A DNA stretch of 55,882 nucleotides from an uncultured Lachnospiraceae bacterium (GCA_910586125.1 CAJUHP010000022.1:1-55882); one strand, 5' to 3'; numbered from the stretch's first letter, positions 36,212 through 45,807 are shown. Numbers and translations are program-made. Notes: generated by a model from the sequence alone, not told the origin.

Positions 36212-36448
36212 ATGTTTATCCTGTTTGGGACCAGGCGGACACAGAGACAGATTACGGAAGGAAACCAGTATCTCTGTCCTCGCTGCAATAATGTCAGACG
36301 CTGGCCGGTGGTCCAGTATACCTCCTGGTTTGCCCTGTTTTTTGTGCCTTTGATCCCGTACCGCAAAAAGTACTATGAGATGTGTCCGGTCTGCCGGGCA
36401 GGGCGGGAAGTGAAGGAGAATTCGGTCAAGAAGCTGACCGGGAGCTGA
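36212..36448 (+). CDS. Small zinc-ribbon protein
   Basis: A 78-residue protein with CPRCNN and CPVCRAG (two CxxC knuckles) flanking an aromatic hydrophobic part (WFALFFVPLIPYRKKYYE). This is a common small zinc-ribbon family in Clostridia. AAGGAGG precedes the start, 12 bp after pgi. Role unknown. Confidence 0.75.
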   Translation: MFILFGTRRTQRQITEGNQYLCPRCNNVRRWPVVQYTSWFALFFVPLIPYRKKYYEMCPVCRAGREVKENSVKKLTGS

Positions 36449-36464
36449 TTTTTAACTGTCAATC

Positions 36465-36507
36465 AAAAACCGGAAGATATCAGAAAAAAGATATCTTCCG
36501 GTTTTTT
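36465..36507 (+). terminator. Terminator of pgi-zinc ribbon operon
   Basis: AACCGGAAGATATC pairs perfectly with GATATCTTCCGGTT around 8 nt, then T6. The end overlaps the stop of the convergent gene at 36506. Confidence 0.9.
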
Positions 36508-36772
36508 AGTCTTCCTCGATAATCTGAAGCTCCAGAAAGTCGAATTCAATGGAATCCACAAAGGAATCCTGGCGAAACCGTGTTTTTGCATGTCTCTTAA
36601 ACTCTGCGATGTTGGCGTCCAGCCAGATGGGAATGCTTAAGTCAAATGCCATGCAGGCTTCTTCCAGAGCCTGAAATATTTTTTTGGTCCGCGTGGTCTG
36701 GCGGTCTTCCTTTACAATGACCAGATCGCGCAGCAGATGATTGTCAGAAAATATTTTTGCCCAAATACGCAT
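36506..36772 (-). CDS. Hypothetical protein, 88 aa
   Basis: An 88-residue soluble protein (MRIWAKIFSDNHLLRDLVIV...FRQDSFVDSIEFDFLELQII). It looks like a small conserved Lachnospiraceae protein of unknown function. AGGAG lies 10 nt before the start. A possible promoter is TTGCGG/TATCCT on the minus strand around 36815-36840. Confidence 0.6.
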   Translation of the reverse strand: MRIWAKIFSDNHLLRDLVIVKEDRQTTRTKKIFQALEEACMAFDLSIPIWLDANIAEFKRHAKTRFRQDSFVDSIEFDFLELQIIEED

Positions 36773-36887
36773 GGAACGTGTCTCCTGTCTACGTGAGATA
36801 TACTACAAGGATAGCATGAAAAACGATTTTCCGCAAGACACAAACAAAGAGCGGTGAAGCAGGGTAAGAAAAAACGCAAAAACCCCA

Positions 36888-36918
36888 TTGACTCTGACGT
36901 AATGTCATAGTGTATAGT
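36888..36918 (+). promoter_or_regulatory. MerR-type promoter with 19-bp spacer
   Basis: TTGACT (36888-36893) and TATAGT (36913-36918) are separated by 19 bp, the over-long spacer typical of MerR targets. The spacer holds a dyad (TGAC...GTCA). This strongly suggests that the regulator encoded next activates its own promoter. Confidence 0.75.
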
Positions 36919-36944
36919 AAGAATACACAGGGAGGTGATACGCG

Positions 36945-37682
36945 ATGATGACCGTTCATGAAGTGAGCAGACAAACGGGAGTGAGTATACGCGCTCTTCA
37001 TCACTATGACAGGATAGGGCTTTTGCCGCCGTCAGAAGTGACAGAGGCAGGATACCGGCTGTATGACGATGCAGCGCTGGAACGCCTGCAGAGTATTCTG
37101 CTGTATAAGGAGCTGGGGTTTCCGCTGAAGGAAATTCGAGGAATTCTGGAAAGTCCGGTCTTTGACAGAAATCAGGCGCTGGATCAGCAGATCACGCTGC
37201 TTCAAATGAAAAAAGAGCATCTGGAAAATTTGATTGATCTGGCCTGTGGAATAAAAATGATAGGGGTGAATAAATTGGATTTTGCCGTATTTGACACAAA
37301 AAAGATAGACGAATATGCAAGACAGGCGAAGGAAGCCTGGGGAAAGACACCGGCATACCGGGAATACAAGGAAAAATCTGCCGGCAGGACGAGCGAGAAG
37401 GAGAGACGGCTCGGTCTGGATCTGATGGGGATTTTGGCCGGGTTTGGCCAAATAAAGGAATCCGATCCGGCCGGGGAGGAGGCGCAGGCCAGAGTGAAGG
37501 AGCTGAAGGCTTTTATTACGCAGAACTATTATACCTGCACGGATGAAATCCTTCTGGGGCTCGGCAGCATGTATGCAGGAGGGGGAGAGATGACAGAAAA
37601 CATCAATGCAGCAGGCGGCAGCGGGACCGCGGAGTATGCCGGCAGGGCCATCGAGGCGTACTGCGGCAGGGAACAAAAATAA
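36945..37682 (+). CDS. MerR regulator with TipAS-like domain
   Basis: A 245-residue protein. DNA-binding part (MTVHEVSRQTGVSIRALHHYDRIGLLPPSEVTEAGYRLY), coiled coil, then a TipAS antibiotic recognition domain (WGKTPAYREYKEK near residue 137, globin-like helices). TipA proteins bind thiopeptide-type or other drugs and activate their own genes. GGGAGG precedes the start. Confidence 0.88.
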   Translation: MMTVHEVSRQTGVSIRALHHYDRIGLLPPSEVTEAGYRLYDDAALERLQSILLYKELGFPLKEIRGILESPVFDRNQALDQQITLLQMKKEHLENLIDLACGIKMIGVNKLDFAVFDTKKIDEYARQAKEAWGKTPAYREYKEKSAGRTSEKERRLGLDLMGILAGFGQIKESDPAGEEAQARVKELKAFITQNYYTCTDEILLGLGSMYAGGGEMTENINAAGGSGTAEYAGRAIEAYCGREQK

Positions 37683-37742
37683 ATACAACATATGGTCTGG
37701 TCCCATAATATAACGATATTGTAAATCTTCCCCAATAATATA

Positions 37743-37771
37743 TTGCCTATCTTCGGGTTTTTTGATAAAAT
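37743..37771 (+). promoter_or_regulatory. Promoter of the 37822 gene
   Basis: TTGCCT (37743-37748) and TAAAAT (37766-37771), 17-bp spacer. Confidence 0.5.
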
Positions 37772-37821
37772 ATTCTTGTTGTAACGAAACGGTAAAAATA
37801 AAAAGATCAGGAGATGGTATT

Positions 37822-38250
37822 ATGGGATTAGCAGAACAAGTAACACAGATGTTGCGCAGACGTCAGCTATTTTTATCCGGTCTGCACTACGAGCAGTTTA
37901 ATATGCTGTTAGATCGCGTCCAGGACGAGCCTTTTTTCTGTAAAGAATTGTGCAAATGCGCCTTTTTGGCGTCCTGGGATCAGGCTCATGCGATTGCCTT
38001 TGCACAGACTATGACCGAGCTGTGCGACGGGAAGGCGAAAGATCTTACGCCGATGCTTCAAAAGAACCGGGAAGCTATGAAGTCGCACTCAAACAGCGAG
38101 AAGGCGCTTCTCCAGCTTTCCTGCGACTTTCTGGAGCATCCCGGCCGGACGCCGGACGAAGCGCTGCTGTTAAAGCTTCCCAGCGCCTGGATCTCCATTG
38201 TGGACAATGCGCTGGAGGCCAGCCGTCTGATCGACGAACTGGAAGGATAA
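37822..38250 (+). CDS. Hypothetical helical protein
   Basis: A 142-residue protein from ATG 37822 (CAGGAGATGG just upstream). Predicted mostly helical, with KELCKCAFLASWDQAHAIAFAQTM and a carboxy LPSAWISIVDNALEASRLIDELEG. No membrane segment. No family recognised. A PrcB-like gene follows 60 bp later. Confidence 0.65.
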   Translation: MGLAEQVTQMLRRRQLFLSGLHYEQFNMLLDRVQDEPFFCKELCKCAFLASWDQAHAIAFAQTMTELCDGKAKDLTPMLQKNREAMKSHSNSEKALLQLSCDFLEHPGRTPDEALLLKLPSAWISIVDNALEASRLIDELEG

Positions 38251-38309
38251 AGGAATGTTGTCATTCCCTCCGGAATAAACTGTACCAAAAACAGGTAACA
38301 GGTGACAAG

Positions 38310-38840
38310 ATGAAACAAAACGCGGCAGATCAGGCAGGGAAAAGGATCGGGGCTTTTTGGCGCAGAGAAATGGGGGAGAAAAAATGGGGGAAAGCCGAAG
38401 AAGGGCTGAAACGCGGGGACTGGTATCGCCTGGCGGCAGTCTTTCTTCTCTCGGCTCTGCTGGTACTTTTGCTGGGCGGCGCAGTGGGCTGCACGGGGGA
38501 GGAAGAGCCGGAGGATAAGGTGGCCGATCTGGAGTTTAGCGTGGTGCCCGACGAAGAGATCCCGGAGGAACTCAAACGGCTGATCGAGGAGAAGAAGGCC
38601 AATGAATTCAAGCTGTCGTACAGCGTGGACGGCAGTCTGTACATCGCCGCAGGATACGGGACCAAGGCTACCGGCGGCTACAGCGTAACAATCAAGGCGC
38701 TTTACCTGACGGAAAACGCAATCGTCATGGACAGCGATCTGATGGGACCGGGCCAGGAGGAGGAAGTATCCCAGGCCCCGTCCTGGCCGTATATTGTGAT
38801 CCGCATGGAGGACCGGACAGAATCCATAGTTTTTCGTTAA
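38310..38840 (+). CDS. PrcB-like lipoprotein or membrane-anchored protein
   Basis: A 176-residue protein. A basic amino region is followed by a hydrophobic helix ending in GGAVGC (possible lipobox, residue about 61). The rest contains YGTKATGGYSVTIKALYLTE, resembling the PrcB C-terminal domain found in Firmicutes extracytosolic proteins. AACAGGTGACAAG precedes the start; a weak ribosome binding site. Function unknown. Confidence 0.6.
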   Translation: MKQNAADQAGKRIGAFWRREMGEKKWGKAEEGLKRGDWYRLAAVFLLSALLVLLLGGAVGCTGEEEPEDKVADLEFSVVPDEEIPEELKRLIEEKKANEFKLSYSVDGSLYIAAGYGTKATGGYSVTIKALYLTENAIVMDSDLMGPGQEEEVSQAPSWPYIVIRMEDRTESIVFR

Positions 38841-38939
38841 AGAGCGGATTCGCCTGGTCCGCCGCCAGACGAAGTCTGTCATATCTCACCGTCCTTTTGC
38901 ATACAATGGGAGCAGTGAATACAGATTTCGGAGGGACAT

Positions 38940-40499
38940 ATGGATCTGATTACAAGGCATATACACAGAAACCGGCAGAAGGGGCGGACCGTAACCCAGG
39001 TGACGCTGGACGACGATTTTATTGTACCGGATACCAAGGAGGATATGGAAGCGCTGATTTTGGACTGCGCCGAGGTGGAGATGGAGGATACGCGCCTGAT
39101 GGGCAGCCGTCTCTCCGTAAAGGGAAAGCTTTCTTTTCGGGTGCTGTACCATACGCAGAAGAACAAGATGGTCGATACCATGGAGGGGGAAGTGGGGTTT
39201 GAGGAGTTCGTCAATCTCAGCGAAGCGGCGGAGGGCGACGATATCCATGTGGACTGGGATGTGGAGGATCTGACCTGTTCCATGATCAACTCCCGCAAGC
39301 TGAATGTGAAATCTGTGGTGACTCTGACCATTACGGCGCAGGAGCTGCAGGACGAAGAAGTGGCTGTGGAGGTGGGCTCCAACGAGGGGGCCGAGAGCGT
39401 CAGTCAGTACATAGAAGCGGCTCAGATCGCAGTCCAGACCAGGGATACCTACCGCGTCAAAGAGGAGGTGGAACTGTCGTCCAGCAAGCCCAATATCGCT
39501 CAGATTCTCTGGCAGAAGCTGGAACCCAGAGGGATTGAGTGCCGTCCTCTGGACGGCAAGCTGAGCATTCACGGAGAGATGGAGCTTTTCTGCATCTATA
39601 AAGGGGTGGAAGAGCATATCCCTTTACAGTGGGTGGAGAGAAGCATTCCGTTTTCTGGTTCCATTGAGATGCCGGACTGTGTGGACGAGATGATTCCGGC
39701 GATTGCGATCCGGCCGGTTCACCGGGAGGTGGAAGCGAAGGCGGATTATGATGGTGAGAACCGTCTTCTGTCCGTGGAGGCGGTTCTGGAACTGGATATC
39801 CGTCTGTACGAGGAGGAGAAGATCGGGATTCTGAGCGATATCTATTGTCCGGGAGCCGATGTGATTCTGGAGAGCAAAACGGCTCATCTGGAACATCTTC
39901 TGACGCGCAACGCATCCAAATATAAAATGACCGATAAACTGACGCTGGAGAGCGCCGACAAGATTCTGCAGATTTGTCATGCGGACGGTTCGGTGAAGCT
40001 GGACTCGATGGAACCGGTGGAAAATGGTCTGGCGGTCGAAGGAACGCTGTGTGTGGATGTGCTCTATGTGGCGGCGGACGATCAGTCCCCGGTGCGCAAT
40101 ATACGGGGAATGCTTCCCTTTCATTATACGATTGAGGCAGAAGGGATAAAGCCGGATGCCGAATTTCGCGTAAAGCCGGGGTTGGAGCAGTTGAGCGCCA
40201 TGCTTTTGGGGAACGGCGAGCTGGAACTGAAAGCGGTTATCGTGCTGGACAGTCTGGTGATGGAGGCTTTGGAGATTCCCACCATCCGCTCCGCCCAGGT
40301 CGCGCCGCTCGATCCGGTAAAGCTGGAGCAGATGCCCGGAATTGCCGGTTATGTGGTTCAAAAAGGGGATACGCTGTGGAAGATCGCCAAGAAATTTTAC
40401 GCCTCTGTGGACAGCATTCGGGAATTAAACGGGCTGAGCGCGGAGGAGCCGGAGCCGGGACAGAGGCTTTTGATCGTGAAACAGACGGAGCGGCTGTAG
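38940..40499 (+). CDS. DUF3794 (SPOCS) and LysM domain protein
   Basis: A 519-residue protein with repeated SPOCS/DUF3794 domains (for example MDTMEGEVGFEEFVNL and VDVLYVAADDQSPVRNIRGMLPFHY) and a carboxy-terminal LysM (YVVQKGDTLWKIAKKFYASVDSIRELNGL...PGQRLLI). Such proteins occur in spore-formers and bind the spore coat or cortex. This supports a spore-forming host. GGAGGG precedes ATG 38940. Confidence 0.9.
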   Translation: MDLITRHIHRNRQKGRTVTQVTLDDDFIVPDTKEDMEALILDCAEVEMEDTRLMGSRLSVKGKLSFRVLYHTQKNKMVDTMEGEVGFEEFVNLSEAAEGDDIHVDWDVEDLTCSMINSRKLNVKSVVTLTITAQELQDEEVAVEVGSNEGAESVSQYIEAAQIAVQTRDTYRVKEEVELSSSKPNIAQILWQKLEPRGIECRPLDGKLSIHGEMELFCIYKGVEEHIPLQWVERSIPFSGSIEMPDCVDEMIPAIAIRPVHREVEAKADYDGENRLLSVEAVLELDIRLYEEEKIGILSDIYCPGADVILESKTAHLEHLLTRNASKYKMTDKLTLESADKILQICHADGSVKLDSMEPVENGLAVEGTLCVDVLYVAADDQSPVRNIRGMLPFHYTIEAEGIKPDAEFRVKPGLEQLSAMLLGNGELELKAVIVLDSLVMEALEIPTIRSAQVAPLDPVKLEQMPGIAGYVVQKGDTLWKIAKKFYASVDSIRELNGLSAEEPEPGQRLLIVKQTERL

Positions 40500-40566
40500 G
40501 CGAATCGGCCGGGGCAGCGTAAAACGGCAAAAGAGATAAGAATAGGAAGGCGACGGCGCACAAAAA

Positions 40567-40620
40567 CCGGCTGCGGGCATATAGTATTATCAGAAAGAAA
40601 AAACGCAGCCGGATTTCTTT
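40567..40620 (+). terminator. Terminator of SPOCS-LysM gene
   Basis: CCGGCTGCG (40567-40575) pairs with CGCAGCCGG (40604-40612), then ATTTCTTTT. The surrounding 40500-40809 holds no gene. Confidence 0.75.
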
Positions 40621-40646
40621 TACAACGGCAGGGGCTCTGCCGCAAA

Positions 40647-40680
40647 AAAGGGACGGCATATCAAGATATGCCGTCCCTTT
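40647..40680 (-). terminator. Terminator of lactonase gene
   Basis: A perfect 16-bp palindromic hairpin, AAAGGGACGGCATATC/GATATGCCGTCCCTTT, with a 2-nt loop; a T-run follows on the minus strand. Confidence 0.8.
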
Positions 40681-40809
40681 CATGTCCTGACGGTTCGCCG
40701 CCGGCATAGGAAGGTTTGCTTTCGCAGACACAAAAAATGAAATCCTCCCCCTCTTTTCAAACCGGCTGCTTCTCATAGATGGCGTGGATACCCATCCACG
40801 CTGTACATA

Positions 40810-41871
40810 TCAGTCTTCTTCCAAAGGAAGCATCACGCCGCAGTTGGGCTGGTCCACATACAGCGGCGCCGAGGTCATCACAAGCAATCCCTTTTCATAG
40901 TCGAGCGAGAAGAACGTGAGAGTTCCTTCCTCATAATTAATGCTGCAGACATGCTTCTCATCCGGGAAGAGCATAAAGTCCTTCGGATAGAGGCCGCTGA
41001 CCGGCAGAGAGAAGCGGTGCGTCAGAACGCCGGTTTCCAGATCCCGCTCAAACATGCCCAGACAGTTGTCGCCGGCGCTGGTATAGAGAAGATACCGGTT
41101 GTCGGAAGTAATCTTTAAGGACAGAGCGGCGGTGACAGAGCTGCTGAGGCTTCGTCTGCCTATGGTGGGAATCCGCTGCAAGTGCGTAAAGATCGGGTGA
41201 GTACCCATGTCTTCATAATAATAAGTGTTGATCATATTGGCGATCTGGTTGATGGTATAGAGGAAATTGCCGTCCCTGCTGAACACGATCTGGTTCGGGG
41301 CGGACTGCACGTTGCAGTGCAGGACATCCGCCACAGAAAGTTTGCCGGTCTCCTGATCAAAACGAAACGCCTTGATATGGTCCAGCCCCATATCCACAGA
41401 GCAGAGATATTTTCCCTCCGGCGTAAAGCGGACACAGCTCACGTGAGGCTGCGAATCTCTCTCGGCTATGCTGCCCATGCCCCGGTCAAAAAAGCCGTCT
41501 GTGACTTCTCCCACCGTGCCGTCTTCGTTGAGGCGCAGGACTGTGGTTTTGCCGTCGTGATAGCCGGCAACAGCCAGAAAGCGGCCCGTGGGATCAATGT
41601 CCATATATCGCCCCCGCATCCCCCGGATCGTGGCGTGGCCCAGCCGGGTGAGGCTGCCGTCCTTTTCAACCCGGAACGTCACAACGCCCTCGTCCGCAAT
41701 CGAGTAGAGCAGCTTGCGGTCAGGGGAAGGAAGAATGTAGGCCGAGTTGTTGACTTCTACCTCCTCCCGTTTGCGCAGAGTGGCTTTTTCTGTATCCACG
41801 TCAAAGATGGTAATGCCTTTGCTTTTTCCAATGTAGGTATAGGAGCCAATGTAGGCGACGTACTTACTCAT
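40810..41871 (-). CDS. Lactonase family beta-propeller protein
   Basis: A 353-residue protein of the 6-phosphogluconolactonase (YkgB/Pgl, PF10282) family: seven-bladed repeats such as YMDIDPTGRFLAVAGYHDGKTTVLRLNEDGTV and VRFTPEGKYLCSVDMGLDHIKAFRFD. It probably hydrolyses 6-phosphogluconolactone in the pentose phosphate pathway, though many members lack a proven substrate. GGAGGAGGATT precedes the start. It is divergent from the polyamine operon. Confidence 0.85.
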   Translation of the reverse strand: MSKYVAYIGSYTYIGKSKGITIFDVDTEKATLRKREEVEVNNSAYILPSPDRKLLYSIADEGVVTFRVEKDGSLTRLGHATIRGMRGRYMDIDPTGRFLAVAGYHDGKTTVLRLNEDGTVGEVTDGFFDRGMGSIAERDSQPHVSCVRFTPEGKYLCSVDMGLDHIKAFRFDQETGKLSVADVLHCNVQSAPNQIVFSRDGNFLYTINQIANMINTYYYEDMGTHPIFTHLQRIPTIGRRSLSSSVTAALSLKITSDNRYLLYTSAGDNCLGMFERDLETGVLTHRFSLPVSGLYPKDFMLFPDEKHVCSINYEEGTLTFFSLDYEKGLLVMTSAPLYVDQPNCGVMLPLEED

Positions 41872-41903
41872 GAGAATCCTCCTCCATTTCCGATGATAGC
41901 ATT

Positions 41904-41932
41904 ATCATAACATAGGATGCAGGAAATGTTAA
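41904..41932 (-). promoter_or_regulatory. Promoter of lactonase gene
   Basis: On the minus strand TTAACA (41927-41932) and TATGAT (41904-41909), 17-bp spacer. Confidence 0.65.
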
Positions 41933-41952
41933 GTTTTTTTCCCGAAAAATCA

Positions 41953-41980
41953 TTGACACCCCCCAAAAAACTGTTATAAT
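41953..41980 (+). promoter_or_regulatory. pot operon promoter
   Basis: TTGACA (41953-41958) and TATAAT (41975-41980), spacer 16 bp, 66 bp before potA. Confidence 0.8.
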
Positions 41981-42046
41981 TCGTCTTACAATGGGGAAAT
42001 ACGGGAAGTCGTATGAGGCAGCTTTTTTACAGTAGGAGGAATTGCC

Positions 42047-43120
42047 ATGGATCGCACTTTGATTAGCCTGGTGGACATTTCTAAAAAGTTTGGGGACACA
42101 ATGGTTCTGGACGAATTGAACCTGACTGTGCGGGAGAATGAATTTGTCACTCTTTTGGGCCCCAGCGGATGCGGAAAGACAACGACGCTGCGTATTATCG
42201 GCGGTTTTGTGCAGCCGAGTGCAGGCCGGGTGATCTTTGACGGCAAGGACATCACGAAACTCCCCCCCAACAAACGCGCTTTGAACACCGTATTTCAAAA
42301 GTACGCCCTGTTTACCCACATGAACATCGCGGATAATATCGCCTTCGGCCTGACGATCAAGGGAAAGTCCAAGGCGTATATACAGGATAAGATCCGGTAT
42401 GCCCTGAAGCTTGTGAATCTGGACGGTTATGAAAACCGTTCGGTGGAGGCGCTGAGCGGCGGCCAGCAGCAGCGGGTGGCGATTGCCAGGGCGATTGTCA
42501 ACGAGCCGAAAGTTCTTCTGCTGGACGAGCCTCTGGGGGCGCTCGACTTAAAATTGCGCCAGGATATGCAGTATGAATTGATCCGCATGAAGAGGGAGCT
42601 CGGCATCACTTTTATTTATGTTACACATGACCAGGAAGAAGCCCTGACCATGTCGGATACCATCGTGGTGATGAATCAGGGCTATATTCAGCAGATGGGG
42701 ACGCCGGAACAGATCTACAACGAGCCGGAGAACGCCTTTGTGGCGGATTTTATCGGAGAGAGCAATATCGTGGACGGCATTATGCTGGAGGATAAGCTGG
42801 TGGAGATCTGCGGCGTGAAATTTCCCTGTGTGGATGAGGGCTTTGGACAGAACAAGCCGGTGGACGTGGTGATCCGGCCGGAGGATATCCGGCTGTCGGA
42901 AACAGAGGAAGGACTTCTGAGGGGCGAGGTGACGCACCTCATCTTTAAGGGAGTTCATTATGAGATGGAAGTCATGGCCGGCGGCCACGAATGGCTGGTT
43001 CACAGCACGAAGTGCTTTCCGGTCGGGACACAGGTCAGCCTGCGGGTAAAGCCCTTTGATATCCAGATCATGAACAAGCCGGCCTCGGAGGATGAAATGG
43101 CGGTGGAAGTCGATGGGTAA
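42047..43120 (+). CDS. potA: Spermidine/putrescine ABC transporter ATPase
   Basis: A 357-residue ABC ATPase. Walker A GPSGCGKTTTLR near residue 38, signature LSGGQQQRVAIARA, Walker B LLLDEPLGALD, and a TOBE-type carboxy domain (VVIRPEDIRLSE). It powers import with PotBC. AGGAGG precedes the start. Confidence 0.93.
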   Translation: MDRTLISLVDISKKFGDTMVLDELNLTVRENEFVTLLGPSGCGKTTTLRIIGGFVQPSAGRVIFDGKDITKLPPNKRALNTVFQKYALFTHMNIADNIAFGLTIKGKSKAYIQDKIRYALKLVNLDGYENRSVEALSGGQQQRVAIARAIVNEPKVLLLDEPLGALDLKLRQDMQYELIRMKRELGITFIYVTHDQEEALTMSDTIVVMNQGYIQQMGTPEQIYNEPENAFVADFIGESNIVDGIMLEDKLVEICGVKFPCVDEGFGQNKPVDVVIRPEDIRLSETEEGLLRGEVTHLIFKGVHYEMEVMAGGHEWLVHSTKCFPVGTQVSLRVKPFDIQIMNKPASEDEMAVEVDG

Positions 43121-43922
43121 GAAATCGTTTGCGCTCCCCTATGTGGTATGGATGATCGGTTTTACGATCATTCCTCTGGCGATGATCGTCTATTACGGAC
43201 TGACGGACCATACCGGCGCTTTCACGTTTGCGAATGCGGCGCAGATTCTGACGCAGGAACATGCCAAGGCGCTGTGGCTGTCCGTGGGACTTTCGGTGAT
43301 CAGCACGCTGATCTGTCTGCTTCTCGCCTATCCGCTGGCGATGATTCTAAAGGGGATCAGCAAGAACCAGAACAGCCTGATTGTCTTTATTTTTATTCTT
43401 CCTATGTGGATGAATTCGCTGCTTCGGACCATGGCCTGGCAGACGATTTTGTCCAATCAAGGGGTACTCAACGCGGTCCTTTCATTTTTGGGGCTGCCCA
43501 CCGTTCGGATTATCAATACGTCGGGGGCCATCATCTTTGGCATGGTCTACGACTTTCTGCCGTTTATGGTTCTGCCGATCTACAATGTGCTGTTGAAGAT
43601 CGGTCAGGATAAAGTGGACGCGGCCAGAGATCTGGGGGCCAACGGCGTTCAGACTTTTTTTCGGGTGATTTTTCCCATGAGTATGCCCGGCGTGGTGAGC
43701 GGCATCACCATGGTTTTTGTGCCTTCCATGACCACCTTTGTCATCTCCAATCTGCTCGGCGGAGGCAAGATTCTTCTGATCGGCAACGTTATTGAGCAGG
43801 CGTTTACCTCCGGAAGCAACTGGAGGCTGGGATCGGGCCTTTCGCTGGTGCTGATGATATTTATCTTTATCAGTATGGCAGTGCTGGCCAAATACGATCC
43901 GGAAGGGAGCAATGTCATATGA
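43113..43922 (+). CDS. potB: Spermidine/putrescine ABC transporter permease
   Basis: A 269-residue six-helix permease. The EAA motif is DAARDLGANGVQTFFRVIFPMSMPG. The start overlaps the potA stop by 8 bp. It forms the channel with PotC. Confidence 0.9.
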   Translation: MGKKSFALPYVVWMIGFTIIPLAMIVYYGLTDHTGAFTFANAAQILTQEHAKALWLSVGLSVISTLICLLLAYPLAMILKGISKNQNSLIVFIFILPMWMNSLLRTMAWQTILSNQGVLNAVLSFLGLPTVRIINTSGAIIFGMVYDFLPFMVLPIYNVLLKIGQDKVDAARDLGANGVQTFFRVIFPMSMPGVVSGITMVFVPSMTTFVISNLLGGGKILLIGNVIEQAFTSGSNWRLGSGLSLVLMIFIFISMAVLAKYDPEGSNVI

Positions 43923-44698
43923 AAAACACGATGAAGAAAATCTATCTGATTTTGATGCTGTTTTATCTGTACGCTCCCATCATGGTCCTGGTGGTTCTGT
44001 CGTTCAATGAGGCCCGCTCCCGCGTGGTGTGGGGAGGCTTTTCCCTTAAATGGTATAAGGATCTGTTTACCAACCAGGCGGTGTTAAGCGCTTTGCGGAC
44101 GACTCTGGTGATCGCATTTGTGTCGGCGCTTGCGGCCACGGTGCTGGGGACTTTGGCCTGTCTGGGAATCAATCGGATGCGCCGGGCGCCGCGCACCATT
44201 GTCATGGGCATGAACAATATCCCCATGATGAATGCCGACATTGTCACCGGCATTTCTCTGATGCTGTGTTTTATGGCTTTTGGGGTGACGCTGAGCCTGA
44301 ACACCGTGCTGCTTGCGCACATCACCTTCAATGTGCCCTACGTGATCCTGAGCGTCATGCCCAAGGTCCGGCAGATGGAGGGAAGCACCTATGAGGCGGC
44401 CCTGGATCTGGGCGCTTCGCCGGTGTACGCCTTTTTTAAGGTGGTGGTGCCGGATTTGCTGCCGGGGATTCTCTCCGGGTTTCTGATGGCTTTCACCATG
44501 TCGCTGGATGATTTTGTGATCACGCATTTTACCACGGGAGCCGGCGTCAATACGCTGTCCACGCTGGTTTACAGCGAGGTCAGACGGGGCATCAAGCCGA
44601 CGATGTACGCGTTATCCACGCTGATGTTCGTCTCGGTGCTGGTACTTCTGATACTGATCAACGTTCGTCCTCAAAAAAAGAAGGACGTTGTAGAATAA
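43919..44698 (+). CDS. potC: Spermidine/putrescine ABC transporter permease
   Basis: A 259-residue permease. EAA motif YEAALDLGASPVYAFFKVVVPDLLPG; LSLDDFVITHFTTGAG is typical of PotC. ATGA overlap with potB. Confidence 0.9.
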   Translation: MKNTMKKIYLILMLFYLYAPIMVLVVLSFNEARSRVVWGGFSLKWYKDLFTNQAVLSALRTTLVIAFVSALAATVLGTLACLGINRMRRAPRTIVMGMNNIPMMNADIVTGISLMLCFMAFGVTLSLNTVLLAHITFNVPYVILSVMPKVRQMEGSTYEAALDLGASPVYAFFKVVVPDLLPGILSGFLMAFTMSLDDFVITHFTTGAGVNTLSTLVYSEVRRGIKPTMYALSTLMFVSVLVLLILINVRPQKKKDVVE

Positions 44699-44722
44699 AA
44701 GAACAAAGGAGGAAGATAAGAA

Positions 44723-45802
44723 TTGAAAAAAGTGATTGCTTTGCTGTTGGCGCTGGCAATGGCCGCGCTGTCTGGCTGTGGCAATGCAGAGAACTCCCAG
44801 GAAGGAGAATTCAAAGCAGGAGAAAACGGCGTCGTCAAGGTTTACAACTGGGGCGACTATATTGACGAGGAGGTCATTGACCTGTTTGAGAAGGAAACGG
44901 GAATAGAAGTGGTTTATGACCTGTTTGAGAACAATGAGGAAATGTATCCGATTATCGAGGCCGGGGGCCGCGTGTATGACGCCGTCTGCCCGTCGGATTA
45001 TATGATAGAGCGGATGATCCAAAACGGTCTGCTGCAGGAACTGGACAAGGATAAGATTCCGAATCTTACGCATATCGGAGAGGCGCATATGAAAGGGGCG
45101 CAGTCCTTTGATCCGGAAAACGCCTATGCCGTTCCCTATACGTTCGGCACAGTGGGGATTATGTATAATACCACGATGGTGAGCGCAGAAGAGGTGAAAA
45201 GCTGGAATGTTCTGTGGGATGAGAAGTACAATCAGTCGATTCTGATGTATGAGAGCGTGCGGGACTCGCTCGTTCCGGCGTTAAAGCTTTTGGGGTATTC
45301 CCTGAACACCACAGACAAAGCGGAGCTGGAGGAGGCGGCCGGACTTCTGATCAAACAGAAACCTCTGGTCTACTCCTACGTGATGGATCAGATCAAAGAT
45401 TTGATGATCAACGGCGAAGCGGCTCTGGGCTTGGCCTATTCCGGCGAAGTGCTGGCGATTAAAGAACAGAATCCGGATATTGACTTCTGCGTGCCCGATG
45501 AGGGGTCCAATTACTATATGGATGCCTGGGTGATTCCGGCGAATGCGGAAAATAAGAAAAACGCCGAAGCCTGGATCAATTTCCTGTGCCGCCCCGACAT
45601 CGCCAAGATGAACTTTGAGTATATCACGTACTCCACGCCCAATGAAGGGGCCTGGGAGCTTTTGGACGAATCCTATCTGGAGAACAAAAATGTATTTCCG
45701 GAGGATGCGGTGATCAATCGCTGCGAAGTGTTTCGCTACCTGGGAGAAGAGATGGATCAATATTATGCGGAGCTGTGGAAACAAGTGAAATCAGCGAGGT
45801 AA
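44723..45802 (+). CDS. potD: Spermidine/putrescine-binding lipoprotein
   Basis: TTG start with GGAGGAAG upstream; 359 residues. Signal peptide with lipobox LSGC near residue 19, then VKVYNWGDYIDEEVIDLFEKETGIEVVYD and YAVPYTFGTVGIMYN, typical of PotD/F. It captures polyamine outside the cell and hands it to PotBC. Confidence 0.93.
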   Translation: MKKVIALLLALAMAALSGCGNAENSQEGEFKAGENGVVKVYNWGDYIDEEVIDLFEKETGIEVVYDLFENNEEMYPIIEAGGRVYDAVCPSDYMIERMIQNGLLQELDKDKIPNLTHIGEAHMKGAQSFDPENAYAVPYTFGTVGIMYNTTMVSAEEVKSWNVLWDEKYNQSILMYESVRDSLVPALKLLGYSLNTTDKAELEEAAGLLIKQKPLVYSYVMDQIKDLMINGEAALGLAYSGEVLAIKEQNPDIDFCVPDEGSNYYMDAWVIPANAENKKNAEAWINFLCRPDIAKMNFEYITYSTPNEGAWELLDESYLENKNVFPEDAVINRCEVFRYLGEEMDQYYAELWKQVKSAR

Positions 45803-45807
45803 AAACG

